From positions 1 through 41,688 of the forward strand of contig CALAOW010000043.1 of assembly GCA_937889395.1 (NCBI GenBank): a stretch of DNA of 41,688 nucleotides. The letters are read 5' to 3'. The position numbers were made by a program, and so were the translations under genes. The stretch comes from an uncultured Pseudomonadota bacterium (GTDB lineage: Bacteria; Desulfobacterota; Binatia; Binatales; Binataceae). Numbering within the stretch: position 1 is the stretch's first letter; each line of letters starts with the position of its first letter. A model generated the notes under the pieces. That model made no database searches, had not been told where the DNA came from, and saw only the letters and a list, made by a program, of their open reading frames with translations. Below, piece after piece: positions 27,984-38,419 of the stretch.

Positions 27984-29060
27984 ATGCCTGGGCCCATGAG
28001 TCAAATGACGAACTTGAAAAAAATCAAACGAGCATTTCTTGCACTGATAATCGGGTTGATTGCGAGCGTGCCGGCTGCGGCGCAGGACGGAATGAATCCG
28101 CTGATTCCCGGCGGCAACAGCGCACCTCCGGGCCGCGCGCCGAAGGCAGTGGTCGCCAATCCGCTGTACGATTTCGGCAGCGCGCTCGAAGGTACGATGG
28201 TCAGTCACACCTTCACGATCAAGAACAACGGCCAGGGCTATCTGGATATTCGCGGCGTGAAGACCTCATGCGGATGCACGACGGGAAATCCCTCGAAGAT
28301 GCATATCGCGCCGGGCGACGAGAGCGAAATCGCCGTCTCGTTCGACACGCACTTTCAGAAGGGTCATCAGGTGCGCACTATCACGGCGATCACCAACGAT
28401 CCCGACAATCCGCAGGTCGCGATGACGATGCAGGGGGTCGTCAAGAAGCAGGTCGAGGCGCAGCCGGGTGAAATCTCATTTGGCAACGTGAAGAAGGGGG
28501 CCGAAAACACCAGGGAGCTGGTGGTCAATGATCTCAACCCGGGGCGCGGGCCGTTCCAGGTCGGTCCGGTGAGCAACTCGAATTCTTCGATCAAGGTCGT
28601 GCAGGAGAAGCGCCCCGACGGCAAGCCGGGCGCGCTGCTCAAAGTCTCGCTGCTCAAGACGATGCCGGTGGGGCAATTCGACGACACGATCAAGATCACA
28701 ACCAATCGCGTGCCGTTGCAGGTTGACGTGTTCGGAACCGTGACGGGAAATTTGAATATTGATCCCGCGCAGGTTTCGTTCGGTATCGTTCCTCGCGGCC
28801 AGGACATCGTGAGAATCCTCAAGTTGAGCAATCAGGGTCCCCATCCGGTAAAGGTACTCGAGGTGGCGAGCAGCAGCCCGGCCGTCGCCGCGACTGTGGA
28901 GCCGGTCACGCCGGGCAGGGAATACAAGGTGACGGTCACGCTCAGGCATGGCACACCCGACGGGCAGTTGCGGGGGGATTTGACGATAAAGACGGACGAC
29001 CCGGATCAGGCGGCGCTGAAGGTGCCGTTCTACGCAATCGTGGGGCAGTTCAAGACCTGA
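27984..29060 (+). CDS. Exported DUF1573-domain protein (ASH/Hydin-like Ig-fold repeats)
   Basis: Signal-like segment AFLALIIGLIASVPAAAQ; YDFGSALEGTMVSHTFTIKNNGQGYLDIRGVKTSCGCTT is a typical DUF1573 motif; repeats later in the protein. Confidence 0.83.
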   Translation: MPGPMSQMTNLKKIKRAFLALIIGLIASVPAAAQDGMNPLIPGGNSAPPGRAPKAVVANPLYDFGSALEGTMVSHTFTIKNNGQGYLDIRGVKTSCGCTTGNPSKMHIAPGDESEIAVSFDTHFQKGHQVRTITAITNDPDNPQVAMTMQGVVKKQVEAQPGEISFGNVKKGAENTRELVVNDLNPGRGPFQVGPVSNSNSSIKVVQEKRPDGKPGALLKVSLLKTMPVGQFDDTIKITTNRVPLQVDVFGTVTGNLNIDPAQVSFGIVPRGQDIVRILKLSNQGPHPVKVLEVASSSPAVAATVEPVTPGREYKVTVTLRHGTPDGQLRGDLTIKTDDPDQAALKVPFYAIVGQFKT

Positions 29061-29095
29061 TCGAGGTTCGACGCGAACAGGGGAACTGGGCTGAA

Positions 29096-29989
29096 ATGGC
29101 TCGGCGCGAGAAATCGGGGATCATTTCCTGGCTGCGGGACCGGATAAGTGATTGGGCCGTCGGCCTGCTCACCAAGCCTCTCAAGAGTTACGCCCTCCAC
29201 GTCCCAAACGATATTGCCGCGCTCAAGCGTCACATTCGCAAGGGCGACGTCGTATTGGTGGAAGGAAACGAGCGAGTCAGCGAATGCATCAAGTACCTGA
29301 CCCAAAGCTCGTGGTCGCACTCGGCGTTGTACGTCGGCGACGAGCCGATTCGGCGCAATCCCGAGATGAAGGCGCCGCTGGTGGCGCAATTCGGCGAAGA
29401 AGCGAACTTCCTGATGGTCGAGGCGATCGTCGAGGCGGGCGTGGTGCTCTCGCCGTTGGCCAAGTATCGCGACTTCAACATCCGCGTCTGCCGGCCATTC
29501 AACCTGTCGGCGGCGGATCTGGCCGACGTGATGGACGAGGCGATTCGCAGCGTGGGCAATACCTACGATCTGCGCAACGTAATCGATTTGGCGCGCTACT
29601 TCCTGCCGGTGAGCCTGGTGCCGCCGCGCTTTCGCCGCCAGGCGCTGCAGTTCGGAAGCGGCGTGCCGACGCGAGTCATCTGTTCGAGCGTGATCGCGTC
29701 TTCGTTTAATCGCGTGAAGTTCCCCATTGTGCCGAACTACCAGCAATTGCCGCCGCCGGCGGCGTCGCCCAAGCGCAAGCTGTGGCCGATAGGCCCGAGG
29801 ACGACCGGCGCCTTGCAATACGGCACGCTTAGGATGGTCTCGCCGACGCTGATCACGCCGCGCGATTTCGATCTCTCGCCCTATTTCGAGATCATCAAAT
29901 TCAATATCATCGAGGGCATGCGTTTCGACTATCACAAGATTTTGTGGGCCGACGCCGCACCACCCGCGCCGGTGAAGAAGGGCGCGTGA
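29096..29989 (+). CDS. YiiX/YebB-like permuted NlpC/P60 (papain-like) hydrolase
   Basis: IRKGDVVLVEGNERVSECIKYLTQSSWSHSALYVGD and the late Cys in TRVICSSVIASSF match the circularly permuted layout (His first, Cys later). Confidence 0.75.
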   Translation: MARREKSGIISWLRDRISDWAVGLLTKPLKSYALHVPNDIAALKRHIRKGDVVLVEGNERVSECIKYLTQSSWSHSALYVGDEPIRRNPEMKAPLVAQFGEEANFLMVEAIVEAGVVLSPLAKYRDFNIRVCRPFNLSAADLADVMDEAIRSVGNTYDLRNVIDLARYFLPVSLVPPRFRRQALQFGSGVPTRVICSSVIASSFNRVKFPIVPNYQQLPPPAASPKRKLWPIGPRTTGALQYGTLRMVSPTLITPRDFDLSPYFEIIKFNIIEGMRFDYHKILWADAAPPAPVKKGA

Positions 29990-30032
29990 GACGGCGGGAA
30001 CATCGGGGCCATCGCAAGCAGGAGAGGATTCA

Positions 30033-30314
30033 TTGAACGACGAACAAGGGCACGCAGGCGGCCGGCGCGAACTTCTTGAGAAGACAATCGCGAAGATTCT
30101 GCATCGCCATTGCAATTTTGGATGGGCGAACTACTACGTCCCGAGCGAGAAGTTCCCGAGCCTCATCGAGGAGCTGGTCGAGGTGATGAGCCCGGGCGGA
30201 CAGGCCGGTCACGATGAATTGGTGCGGTTTTTTCTTGGGCTTCAACGCTTGTCGTCGATTCAGGAGCGGGTGGCGAAACTCGAGCAGGAATTTTCGGTGT
30301 ACAAGCGCGGCTGA
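30033..30314 (+). CDS. Small protein of unknown function
   Basis: TTG start with upstream AGGAGAGG; 93 aa, not an obvious shadow ORF. Confidence 0.6.
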   Translation: MNDEQGHAGGRRELLEKTIAKILHRHCNFGWANYYVPSEKFPSLIEELVEVMSPGGQAGHDELVRFFLGLQRLSSIQERVAKLEQEFSVYKRG

Positions 30315-30435
30315 GACAGCCTGCTAAAGCGATCAGTGCAGTTCGGCTTTTAGCGCCGTCAGTTCGGCGGCGTCGGCGGCCGCCTCTTCGACTGGTGGCC
30401 GCCCCGATTCGAAATTTCAGATGGAGGCGCCATCC

Positions 30436-30948
30436 ATGGACGCTGTTGAAGCGATTCTCTCCCGCCGGGTGCAGCGCGCGTTCTCGGACAAACCGGTGGA
30501 GCGCGAAAAACTCTCGAAAATCGTCGAGGCCGGACGCCATGCGATGAGTGCGCGCAACATGCAGCCGTGGCAGTTTGTCGTGATTCAAAATCGCGATCGG
30601 CTTAAAGAGATTGGCGCGCTATGCTCGACGGGCCGTTTCGTTGCGGAGGCGCCGTCGGCGATCGTGGTGCTCAAGGACGTCGCCAACGCGCGATGGGCCG
30701 ACGTGGATTGCGCGCAAGCGGTGCAGAACATGGCGAACGCAGGATGGGCGGATGGACTCGGCACTTGCTGGGTCGGCAACTTCGACGGTGCGAAGATCGG
30801 CGCGCTGCTTGGCGTCAAGGACGGATGGGCGGTCTTCACGATTCTGCCGTTCGGCTACGCCGACCCAAAGAATCCGCCGCAGGCGAAGCCGCTCAAACCG
30901 CGCGGCGAGATGGTGCATTATGAGCGCGTGGGAAATCCCAAGCCGTGA
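30436..30948 (+). CDS. Nitroreductase family protein
   Basis: AILSRRVQRAFSDKPVEREKLSKIVEAGRHAMSARNMQPWQFVVIQN; GLGTCWVGNF; ILPFGYAD. ATG at 30436 with GGAGG 8 nt upstream. Confidence 0.87.
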   Translation: MDAVEAILSRRVQRAFSDKPVEREKLSKIVEAGRHAMSARNMQPWQFVVIQNRDRLKEIGALCSTGRFVAEAPSAIVVLKDVANARWADVDCAQAVQNMANAGWADGLGTCWVGNFDGAKIGALLGVKDGWAVFTILPFGYADPKNPPQAKPLKPRGEMVHYERVGNPKP

Positions 30949-30991
30949 CGATCTGGTTGAGCCTTAACACTGAAAAAAAGAAGGTTTTGCG

Positions 30992-31432
30992 ATGGCGATA
31001 AAACAGCAAGTTCCGCCCGAAGCGTACGCAACGATGCAGGATAATCCCGACGCGCTCTATCTCGACGTTCGCACCGAAGGAGAATTTGCGGCCGGACACG
31101 CGCCACGCGCGATCAATATCCCGGTCATGGTGGCCAAGGGTCCGGGCCAGATGCAGTTGAATCTCGACTTTGTCGAGGTCGCCGAGAAGGTGATTCCCCG
31201 CGGCAGGAAACTCGTCGTCGGATGCATGGCGGGCGGCCGTTCGCAGCGTGCGTGCGAGATGCTCGAAGAGGCGGGATTCACCGATCTGACCAACCTGGTC
31301 GGCGGCTTTGGCGGCCAGCGCGACGCGTCGGGGCAGGTGGTCGTCGCGGGATGGAAGGACGCGGGACTGCCAGTGACGACGGAGCTGGGCGACGCCGCCT
31401 ACGCAGCGCAGCGGACCAAGGCGGGCGTGTAA
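30992..31432 (+). CDS. Rhodanese-like domain protein
   Basis: LYLDVRTEGEFAAGHAPRAINIPV, active-site loop CMAGGRSQRACEML, LVGGFGGQ. Confidence 0.9.
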   Translation: MAIKQQVPPEAYATMQDNPDALYLDVRTEGEFAAGHAPRAINIPVMVAKGPGQMQLNLDFVEVAEKVIPRGRKLVVGCMAGGRSQRACEMLEEAGFTDLTNLVGGFGGQRDASGQVVVAGWKDAGLPVTTELGDAAYAAQRTKAGV

Positions 31433-32094
31433 TGGCGATACGCCTGACCCGGATTTACACGCGCACGGGCGACAAGGGGAATACGGCGCTGGTAGGAGGC
31501 AAGCGCGTGCCCAAGGAAATCACGCGGCTGGAGGCCTACGGAACGATCGATGAGCTGAATTCGATCGTCGGAATCGTCCGCACCTACATCCCGGATTATC
31601 GCGACGGGCTCGGCGCCGACTTCGAGCCGTATTCGGAGACCTTGCGGCGGATACAAAACGAATTGTTCGACCTCGGCAGCGAACTCGCTACGCCGCCCGA
31701 CGGCGAATATCCGCAGATGCACAAGATGGGCGCCGGCGAGACCAAGCGGCTCGAAGAAGAGATGGACGCGATGGAGAAGGAGCTCGAGCCGCTGAAATCT
31801 TTCACTCTCCCCGGCGGCGGCGTGCTCAACGCCTTCATCCATCAGGCGCGCACGGTGTGCAGGCGTGCGGAGCGCGAATGCTGGCGGCTGAAGCGTGAAG
31901 AGGACATCAGCGACAATCTCATCATCTATGTGAACCGGCTGAGCGATCATCTGTTCGTGCAGTCGCGATGGATTGCGAAGCGGCTCGGCGAGCCCGAATT
32001 TCTGTGGGACCGGGCGCTGCGGATCGAAGAGAATACGAAGACCGCGCGCGCGGCGAAAAGCAGGCCGGGCCGCGGCGGCAGCGTGAAATCCTGA
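31432..32094 (+). CDS. Cob(I)yrinic acid a,c-diamide adenosyltransferase (PduO type)
   Basis: RIYTRTGDKGNTALVGGKRVPKEITRLEAYGTIDELNSIVG, FTLPGGG, HQARTVCRRAERECWRL. Start overlaps the upstream stop (TAATG). Confidence 0.93.
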   Translation: MAIRLTRIYTRTGDKGNTALVGGKRVPKEITRLEAYGTIDELNSIVGIVRTYIPDYRDGLGADFEPYSETLRRIQNELFDLGSELATPPDGEYPQMHKMGAGETKRLEEEMDAMEKELEPLKSFTLPGGGVLNAFIHQARTVCRRAERECWRLKREEDISDNLIIYVNRLSDHLFVQSRWIAKRLGEPEFLWDRALRIEENTKTARAAKSRPGRGGSVKS

Positions 32095-32111
32095 GTGGGG
32101 GAAATTTGGCG

Positions 32112-32813
32112 ATGGCTGAATCCAGCGAAAGTAAAATCTATCTGCGACAGACGCAGATCGGCCCGATGGCGAATTTCGTGTACCTGATCGGCGATCCGGT
32201 CACGCGCAAGCTCGCGGTCGTCGATCCCGCGTGGGACGTCGATGCGATACGCACCTATGCGGAGCGGGAAGGTTACCAGATCGACAAAATCCTGCTGACG
32301 CACTATCACCCCGATCATCTGGGCGGGCACATGATGGGCCAGAATATCGAGGGCGCCGCGATGATGCTCGAACACGTGAAGGTCAAGGTCTATGTGAACA
32401 AGCACGAGGCCGACGGGGTGAAGCAGGTCGCGGGATTGTCGGACTCCGACCTGGTCAAGGTCGATGCGGGCGACACGGTCAAAGTGGGCGAGCTCGAGGT
32501 GAAGTTCCTGCATACTCCCGGGCATACGCCGGGCTCGCAATGCTTCCTGGTCGAGGGCAACCTGATTTCCGGCGACACGCTGTTCGTGAACTCGTGCGGA
32601 CGGGTGGACCTGCCGGATTCGGATCCGGAGGCGATGTATCACAGCCTGAACGATACGCTGCGCAATCTCGACGACTCGACGGTGGTGTATCCGGGGCACG
32701 CGTACTCGCCGGAATCGAGCACGACGATCGGCGATCAGAAGCGCCACAACATGTACATGCGATTTCCGACACTCGACGATTTTCTCGACGCGATGGGATA
32801 CCCGCGCCGCTAG
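32112..32813 (+). CDS. MBL-fold metallo-hydrolase (glyoxalase II-like)
   Basis: ILLTHYHPDHLGGH (HxHxDH), HTPGHTPGSQCFLVEGNLISGDTLFVNSCGRVDLPDSDPEAMYHSL. Confidence 0.9.
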   Translation: MAESSESKIYLRQTQIGPMANFVYLIGDPVTRKLAVVDPAWDVDAIRTYAEREGYQIDKILLTHYHPDHLGGHMMGQNIEGAAMMLEHVKVKVYVNKHEADGVKQVAGLSDSDLVKVDAGDTVKVGELEVKFLHTPGHTPGSQCFLVEGNLISGDTLFVNSCGRVDLPDSDPEAMYHSLNDTLRNLDDSTVVYPGHAYSPESSTTIGDQKRHNMYMRFPTLDDFLDAMGYPRR

Positions 32814-32838
32814 CCGGGGATTCGCGCGATGGTCGTGA

Positions 32839-34869
<2,031 letters not shown>

Positions 34870-34888
34870 ATCGGCGATCGATCCAGAA

Positions 34889-34933
34889 CCCTCACCTAAC
34901 CTCTCCCGTGAAATAATGGGCGAGGGATTGGAG
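34889..34933. repeat. Second, shorter copy of the CCCTCACC/CTCTCCCG...GGGCGAGG intergenic element
   Basis: CCCTCACCTAACCTCTCCCGTGAAATAATGGGCGAGGG between ligA and acyP; compare 12309..12393. Confidence 0.55.
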
Positions 34934-34935
34934 GC

Positions 34936-35229
34936 ATGACGACTCAAAAGCAGGCGGGTCGCGCGAGGCTGCATCTGATAATCAGCGGGCGGGTGCATGG
35001 AGTCGGCTTTCGATTCTCGGCTTACGACGAGGCCAGAGATCTCGCACTTGCCGGATGGGTGCGCAATATCCCGGGCGGCGAGGTCGAAATCGTCGCGGAA
35101 GGCATCAAGGAGAGTTTGCAGATGCTGGCGGCTTGGGCACATCTGGGCCCGCCGTCGGCGCACGTGACTGAGGTACGCGAAGACTGGCTGGATTTTACGG
35201 GTGAGTTCACCGAGTTTCGGATTCGCTGA
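34936..35229 (+). CDS. acyP: Acylphosphatase
   Basis: LHLIISGRVHGVGFRFSAYDEARDLALAGWVRNIPGGEVEIVAEG. Confidence 0.93.
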   Translation: MTTQKQAGRARLHLIISGRVHGVGFRFSAYDEARDLALAGWVRNIPGGEVEIVAEGIKESLQMLAAWAHLGPPSAHVTEVREDWLDFTGEFTEFRIR

Positions 35230-35369
35230 TCGGGCGCGAAAAAAAGTGGGGCTTTAATGGCTCGGTTAGATTAGCTATGCTTTAAATCCACGTGTTCAAA
35301 TATTTGTAGGGCTTCGAGATATCGGAGTAATTTTCAATCAGGCTCTAACCACAAGGAGATTGGACTGAG

Positions 35370-37262
35370 ATGGCTGTACCACCTGAGGCGGCTGAACAAG
35401 CTGCCGAGTCGCACGAATCCGCCGCGTCCGCGCCTAAGCCGCATGTGAAACGCGACCAGGTCGTTATCCGATTTGCGGGCGACTCGGGCGATGGAATGCA
35501 GTTGACGGGGATGCAATTCACGTCCGAATCGGCGCTGGCCGGTAACGATATCGCAACACTGCCCGACTATCCCGCTGAAATCCGCGCGCCGCAGGGAACG
35601 CTGGCCGGGGTCAGCGGCTTTCAGTTGAATTTTTCAAGCAACGAGGTCTTCACCCCTGGCGACGAGCCCAACGTGCTGGTCGCGATGAATCCCGCGGCGC
35701 TGCGGACCAACATCGGGGATCTTCAGCCCAACGCCGTGATAATCGTGGACCGCGAGGCGTTCAACGAATCCAACATCAAGCGCGCCGGCTACACGAGCAA
35801 TCCGCTGACGGATCATTCGCTCGACAAATTCCAGCTGATCGAAGTCGATGTGAGCAAGCTCACGTCGCTGGCGGTGCACGGGCTGGGGCTCAATAATCGC
35901 GCGGCGTTCCGATGCCGCAACATGTTCGTGCTCGGGATGCTGTCGTGGCTGTTTCAGCGGCCGATCGACAACACGATCACCTCCCTGAAGAGCCGGTTCA
36001 AGAAGACGCCCGAGCTGATCGAGGCCAATATTCGCGTGCTCACGGCCGGGTACAATTACGGCGAGACGACCGAGATGTTCGCGAGCTCGTACGAGGTGCC
36101 AGCCGCGCGAATTGCCCCCGGCCTCTATCGCAATATCACGGGCAATAGCGCGACCGCGCTGGGTTTCGTGGCGGCCGCGGTAAAGGCAGGTCGTCCGCTG
36201 TTTCTGGGCTCTTATCCGATTACGCCCGCCAGCGATATCCTGCACGACCTTGCAGGCTACAAGAATTTCCCGATCTATACTTTCCAGGCCGAGGACGAGA
36301 TTGCCGGCGTGTGCTCGGCGATTGGCGCGGCATTCGGCGGAGCGATCGCAATCACCACGACTTCGGGCCCCGGCATGAACTTGAAGGGCGAGGCGATCGG
36401 GCTGGCAATGAAGGTTGAACTGCCGATGGTGATTACCGACGTCCAGCGCGCGGGACCGTCCACCGGGATGCCGACCAAGCCCGAGCAGGCCGATTTGCTC
36501 CAGGCGATGTACGGACGGCATGGCGAGGCGCCGGTTCCGATTATCGCGGCGTCGACGCCGGCCGACTGCTTCGATTGTGCGTACGAGGCAGTGCGAATCG
36601 CGGTCAAGTACATGACCCCGGTGATCCTGCTCACCGACGGCCAGTTGGCCAACGGTGCGGAGCCGTGGCTGCTGCCCGACCCGGACAAGCTTGCGCCGAT
36701 CAAAGTTGAATTCGCGACCAATCCAGAGGGCTTCCTGCCCTACGCCCGCGACGCGGAAACGCTGTCGCGTCCGTGGGCGGTGCCAGGGACCAAGGGTCTC
36801 GAGCATCGCATCGGAGGACTGTCGGGCGAAAACCTGACCGGCAACGTGAGCCATTCGCCGGCCAACAATGAGCTGATGGTGCGGACGCGGGCGCGCAAGG
36901 TTGCGGGTATTGCGCGCGAGATTCCGCCCACCGGAGTGTTCGGCGATGCCAGCGGCGACCTGGTCGTGCTCGGATGGGGCTCGACCTACGGTCCGATTCG
37001 CGAAGCCGTCAAGCGTGTGCGCGCCAACGGCAAGAAAGTCTCGCACGTGCATCTGCGCTATCTCAATCCTCTGCCCGGCGACTTGAGCGAGACGCTCAAG
37101 CGTTTCAAGCAGGTGATGGTCGCGGAAATGAACATGGGGCAACTGCTCAAGCTGGTGCGCGCCGAATACCTGATCGACGCCTTCGGATTCAACAAAATCC
37201 AGGGCCGTCCGTTCAAAGTCAGCGAGATCGAAAACCGCATCAACCAGGTCTTGGAGGGCTGA
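35370..37262 (+). CDS. korA: 2-oxoacid:acceptor oxidoreductase subunit alpha (fused gamma-alpha; 2-oxoglutarate:ferredoxin type)
   Basis: VVIRFAGDSGDGMQLTG...GTLAGVSGFQLNF; SYPITPASDILHDL; TFQAEDEIAGVCSAIGAAFGGAIAITTTSGPGMNLKGEAIGLA; RAGPSTGMPTKPEQADLLQA. AAGGAGAT at 35353 precedes the ATG. Confidence 0.93.
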   Translation: MAVPPEAAEQAAESHESAASAPKPHVKRDQVVIRFAGDSGDGMQLTGMQFTSESALAGNDIATLPDYPAEIRAPQGTLAGVSGFQLNFSSNEVFTPGDEPNVLVAMNPAALRTNIGDLQPNAVIIVDREAFNESNIKRAGYTSNPLTDHSLDKFQLIEVDVSKLTSLAVHGLGLNNRAAFRCRNMFVLGMLSWLFQRPIDNTITSLKSRFKKTPELIEANIRVLTAGYNYGETTEMFASSYEVPAARIAPGLYRNITGNSATALGFVAAAVKAGRPLFLGSYPITPASDILHDLAGYKNFPIYTFQAEDEIAGVCSAIGAAFGGAIAITTTSGPGMNLKGEAIGLAMKVELPMVITDVQRAGPSTGMPTKPEQADLLQAMYGRHGEAPVPIIAASTPADCFDCAYEAVRIAVKYMTPVILLTDGQLANGAEPWLLPDPDKLAPIKVEFATNPEGFLPYARDAETLSRPWAVPGTKGLEHRIGGLSGENLTGNVSHSPANNELMVRTRARKVAGIAREIPPTGVFGDASGDLVVLGWGSTYGPIREAVKRVRANGKKVSHVHLRYLNPLPGDLSETLKRFKQVMVAEMNMGQLLKLVRAEYLIDAFGFNKIQGRPFKVSEIENRINQVLEG

Positions 37263-37268
37263 TCGAAA

Positions 37269-38267
37269 ATGGCAACCGTTCTTAACCGCAAGGATTTCGT
37301 CTCCGACCAGGAAGTACGCTGGTGCCCCGGATGCGGCGACTACGCGATTCTGGCCGCGGTGCAAAAAACGATGCCCGAGTTCGGCATCGCTCCCGAGAAC
37401 ACGGTCTTCATCTCAGGGATCGGATGCTCGAGCCGGTTTCCGTACTACATGAACACCTACGGCTTCCACACGATTCACGGCCGCGCGCCGGCGATCGCCA
37501 CGGGGCTTAAGATTTCACGGCCCGATCTCGACGTGTGGGTGGTGACCGGCGACGGCGACGGGCTCTCGATCGGCGGCAATCATCTGATCCACACGCTCAG
37601 GCGCAACGTCGATATAAAGATTCTGCTCTTCAACAATCGAATCTATGGACTCACCAAGGGTCAATACTCGCCGACCTCGGAAGTGGGCAAAATTACCAAG
37701 TCCACGCCGTCCGGTTCGATTGATTATCCGTTCAATCCGATCACCGTGGCGCTCGGCACGCACGGGACCTTCGTTGCGCGCTCGATCGACATCGAGCAGA
37801 AGCATCTCGGCGAGATGCTCAAGCGCGCGCATGCGCATCGCGGCACGTCGTTCATCGAGATTCTGCAGAACTGCAGCATCTTCAACGACGGCGCTTTCAA
37901 CGATGTCAGCGACAAGGCGCTCAAGGCGGACCATCAGCTGGTTCTCGAGCACGGCAAACCGCTCATCTTCGGCAAAAATCGCGACATGGGAATCCGGATG
38001 AATGGAATGCGCCCCGAGGCAGTGCAGCTCGGCGCAACCGTCACGGAGAAGGATCTCGTCGTGCACGACGAGACCAATCTCTCGCTGGCGTTCATGCTTG
38101 GCCACTTCGAGGCTCCTCTGCCGACCCCGGTGGGAGTGTTCTACGCGGTGTCGCAGCCGACTTACGACGGAGCTGTCAACCAGCAGCTCGTGGACGCCAA
38201 GGCCAAGAATGGCGCGGGCGACTTGAGGGAGCTGCTGAGTAGGGGCGACAGCTGGACGGTGAACTGA
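37269..38267 (+). CDS. korB: 2-oxoacid:ferredoxin oxidoreductase subunit beta (TPP/[4Fe-4S])
   Basis: VRWCPGCGDYAILAAVQK, FISGIGCSSRFPYYMNTYGFHTIHGRAPAIATGLK, WVVTGDGDGLSIGGNHLIHTLRRN. Confidence 0.94.
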   Translation: MATVLNRKDFVSDQEVRWCPGCGDYAILAAVQKTMPEFGIAPENTVFISGIGCSSRFPYYMNTYGFHTIHGRAPAIATGLKISRPDLDVWVVTGDGDGLSIGGNHLIHTLRRNVDIKILLFNNRIYGLTKGQYSPTSEVGKITKSTPSGSIDYPFNPITVALGTHGTFVARSIDIEQKHLGEMLKRAHAHRGTSFIEILQNCSIFNDGAFNDVSDKALKADHQLVLEHGKPLIFGKNRDMGIRMNGMRPEAVQLGATVTEKDLVVHDETNLSLAFMLGHFEAPLPTPVGVFYAVSQPTYDGAVNQQLVDAKAKNGAGDLRELLSRGDSWTVN

Positions 38268-38293
38268 TCCGCGAACATTTGTAGCGAATGCAC

Positions 38294-38330
38294 GAAGGCC
38301 CGCGAGCGCATCTCGCGGGCCTTCTGTTTG
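38294..38330 (+). terminator. Rho-independent-like terminator of korAB
   Basis: GAAGGCCCGCGAG-CGCAT-CTCGCGGGCCTTC: perfect 13-bp stem, 5-nt loop, followed by TGTTTG. Confidence 0.85.
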
Positions 38331-38419
38331 AATATCGTCCAGCGATGACTCCGCACCGGCTCTGGTTCGCCTTGGCGCGACGCCTCAGCGGTCAAACTAC
38401 GTGGCTGACCGCGATTATC

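Noticed and set aside
35634-37364. 576-aa minus-strand ORF antisense to korA
   Set aside because: Shadow ORF; korA on the plus strand has unambiguous family motifs.
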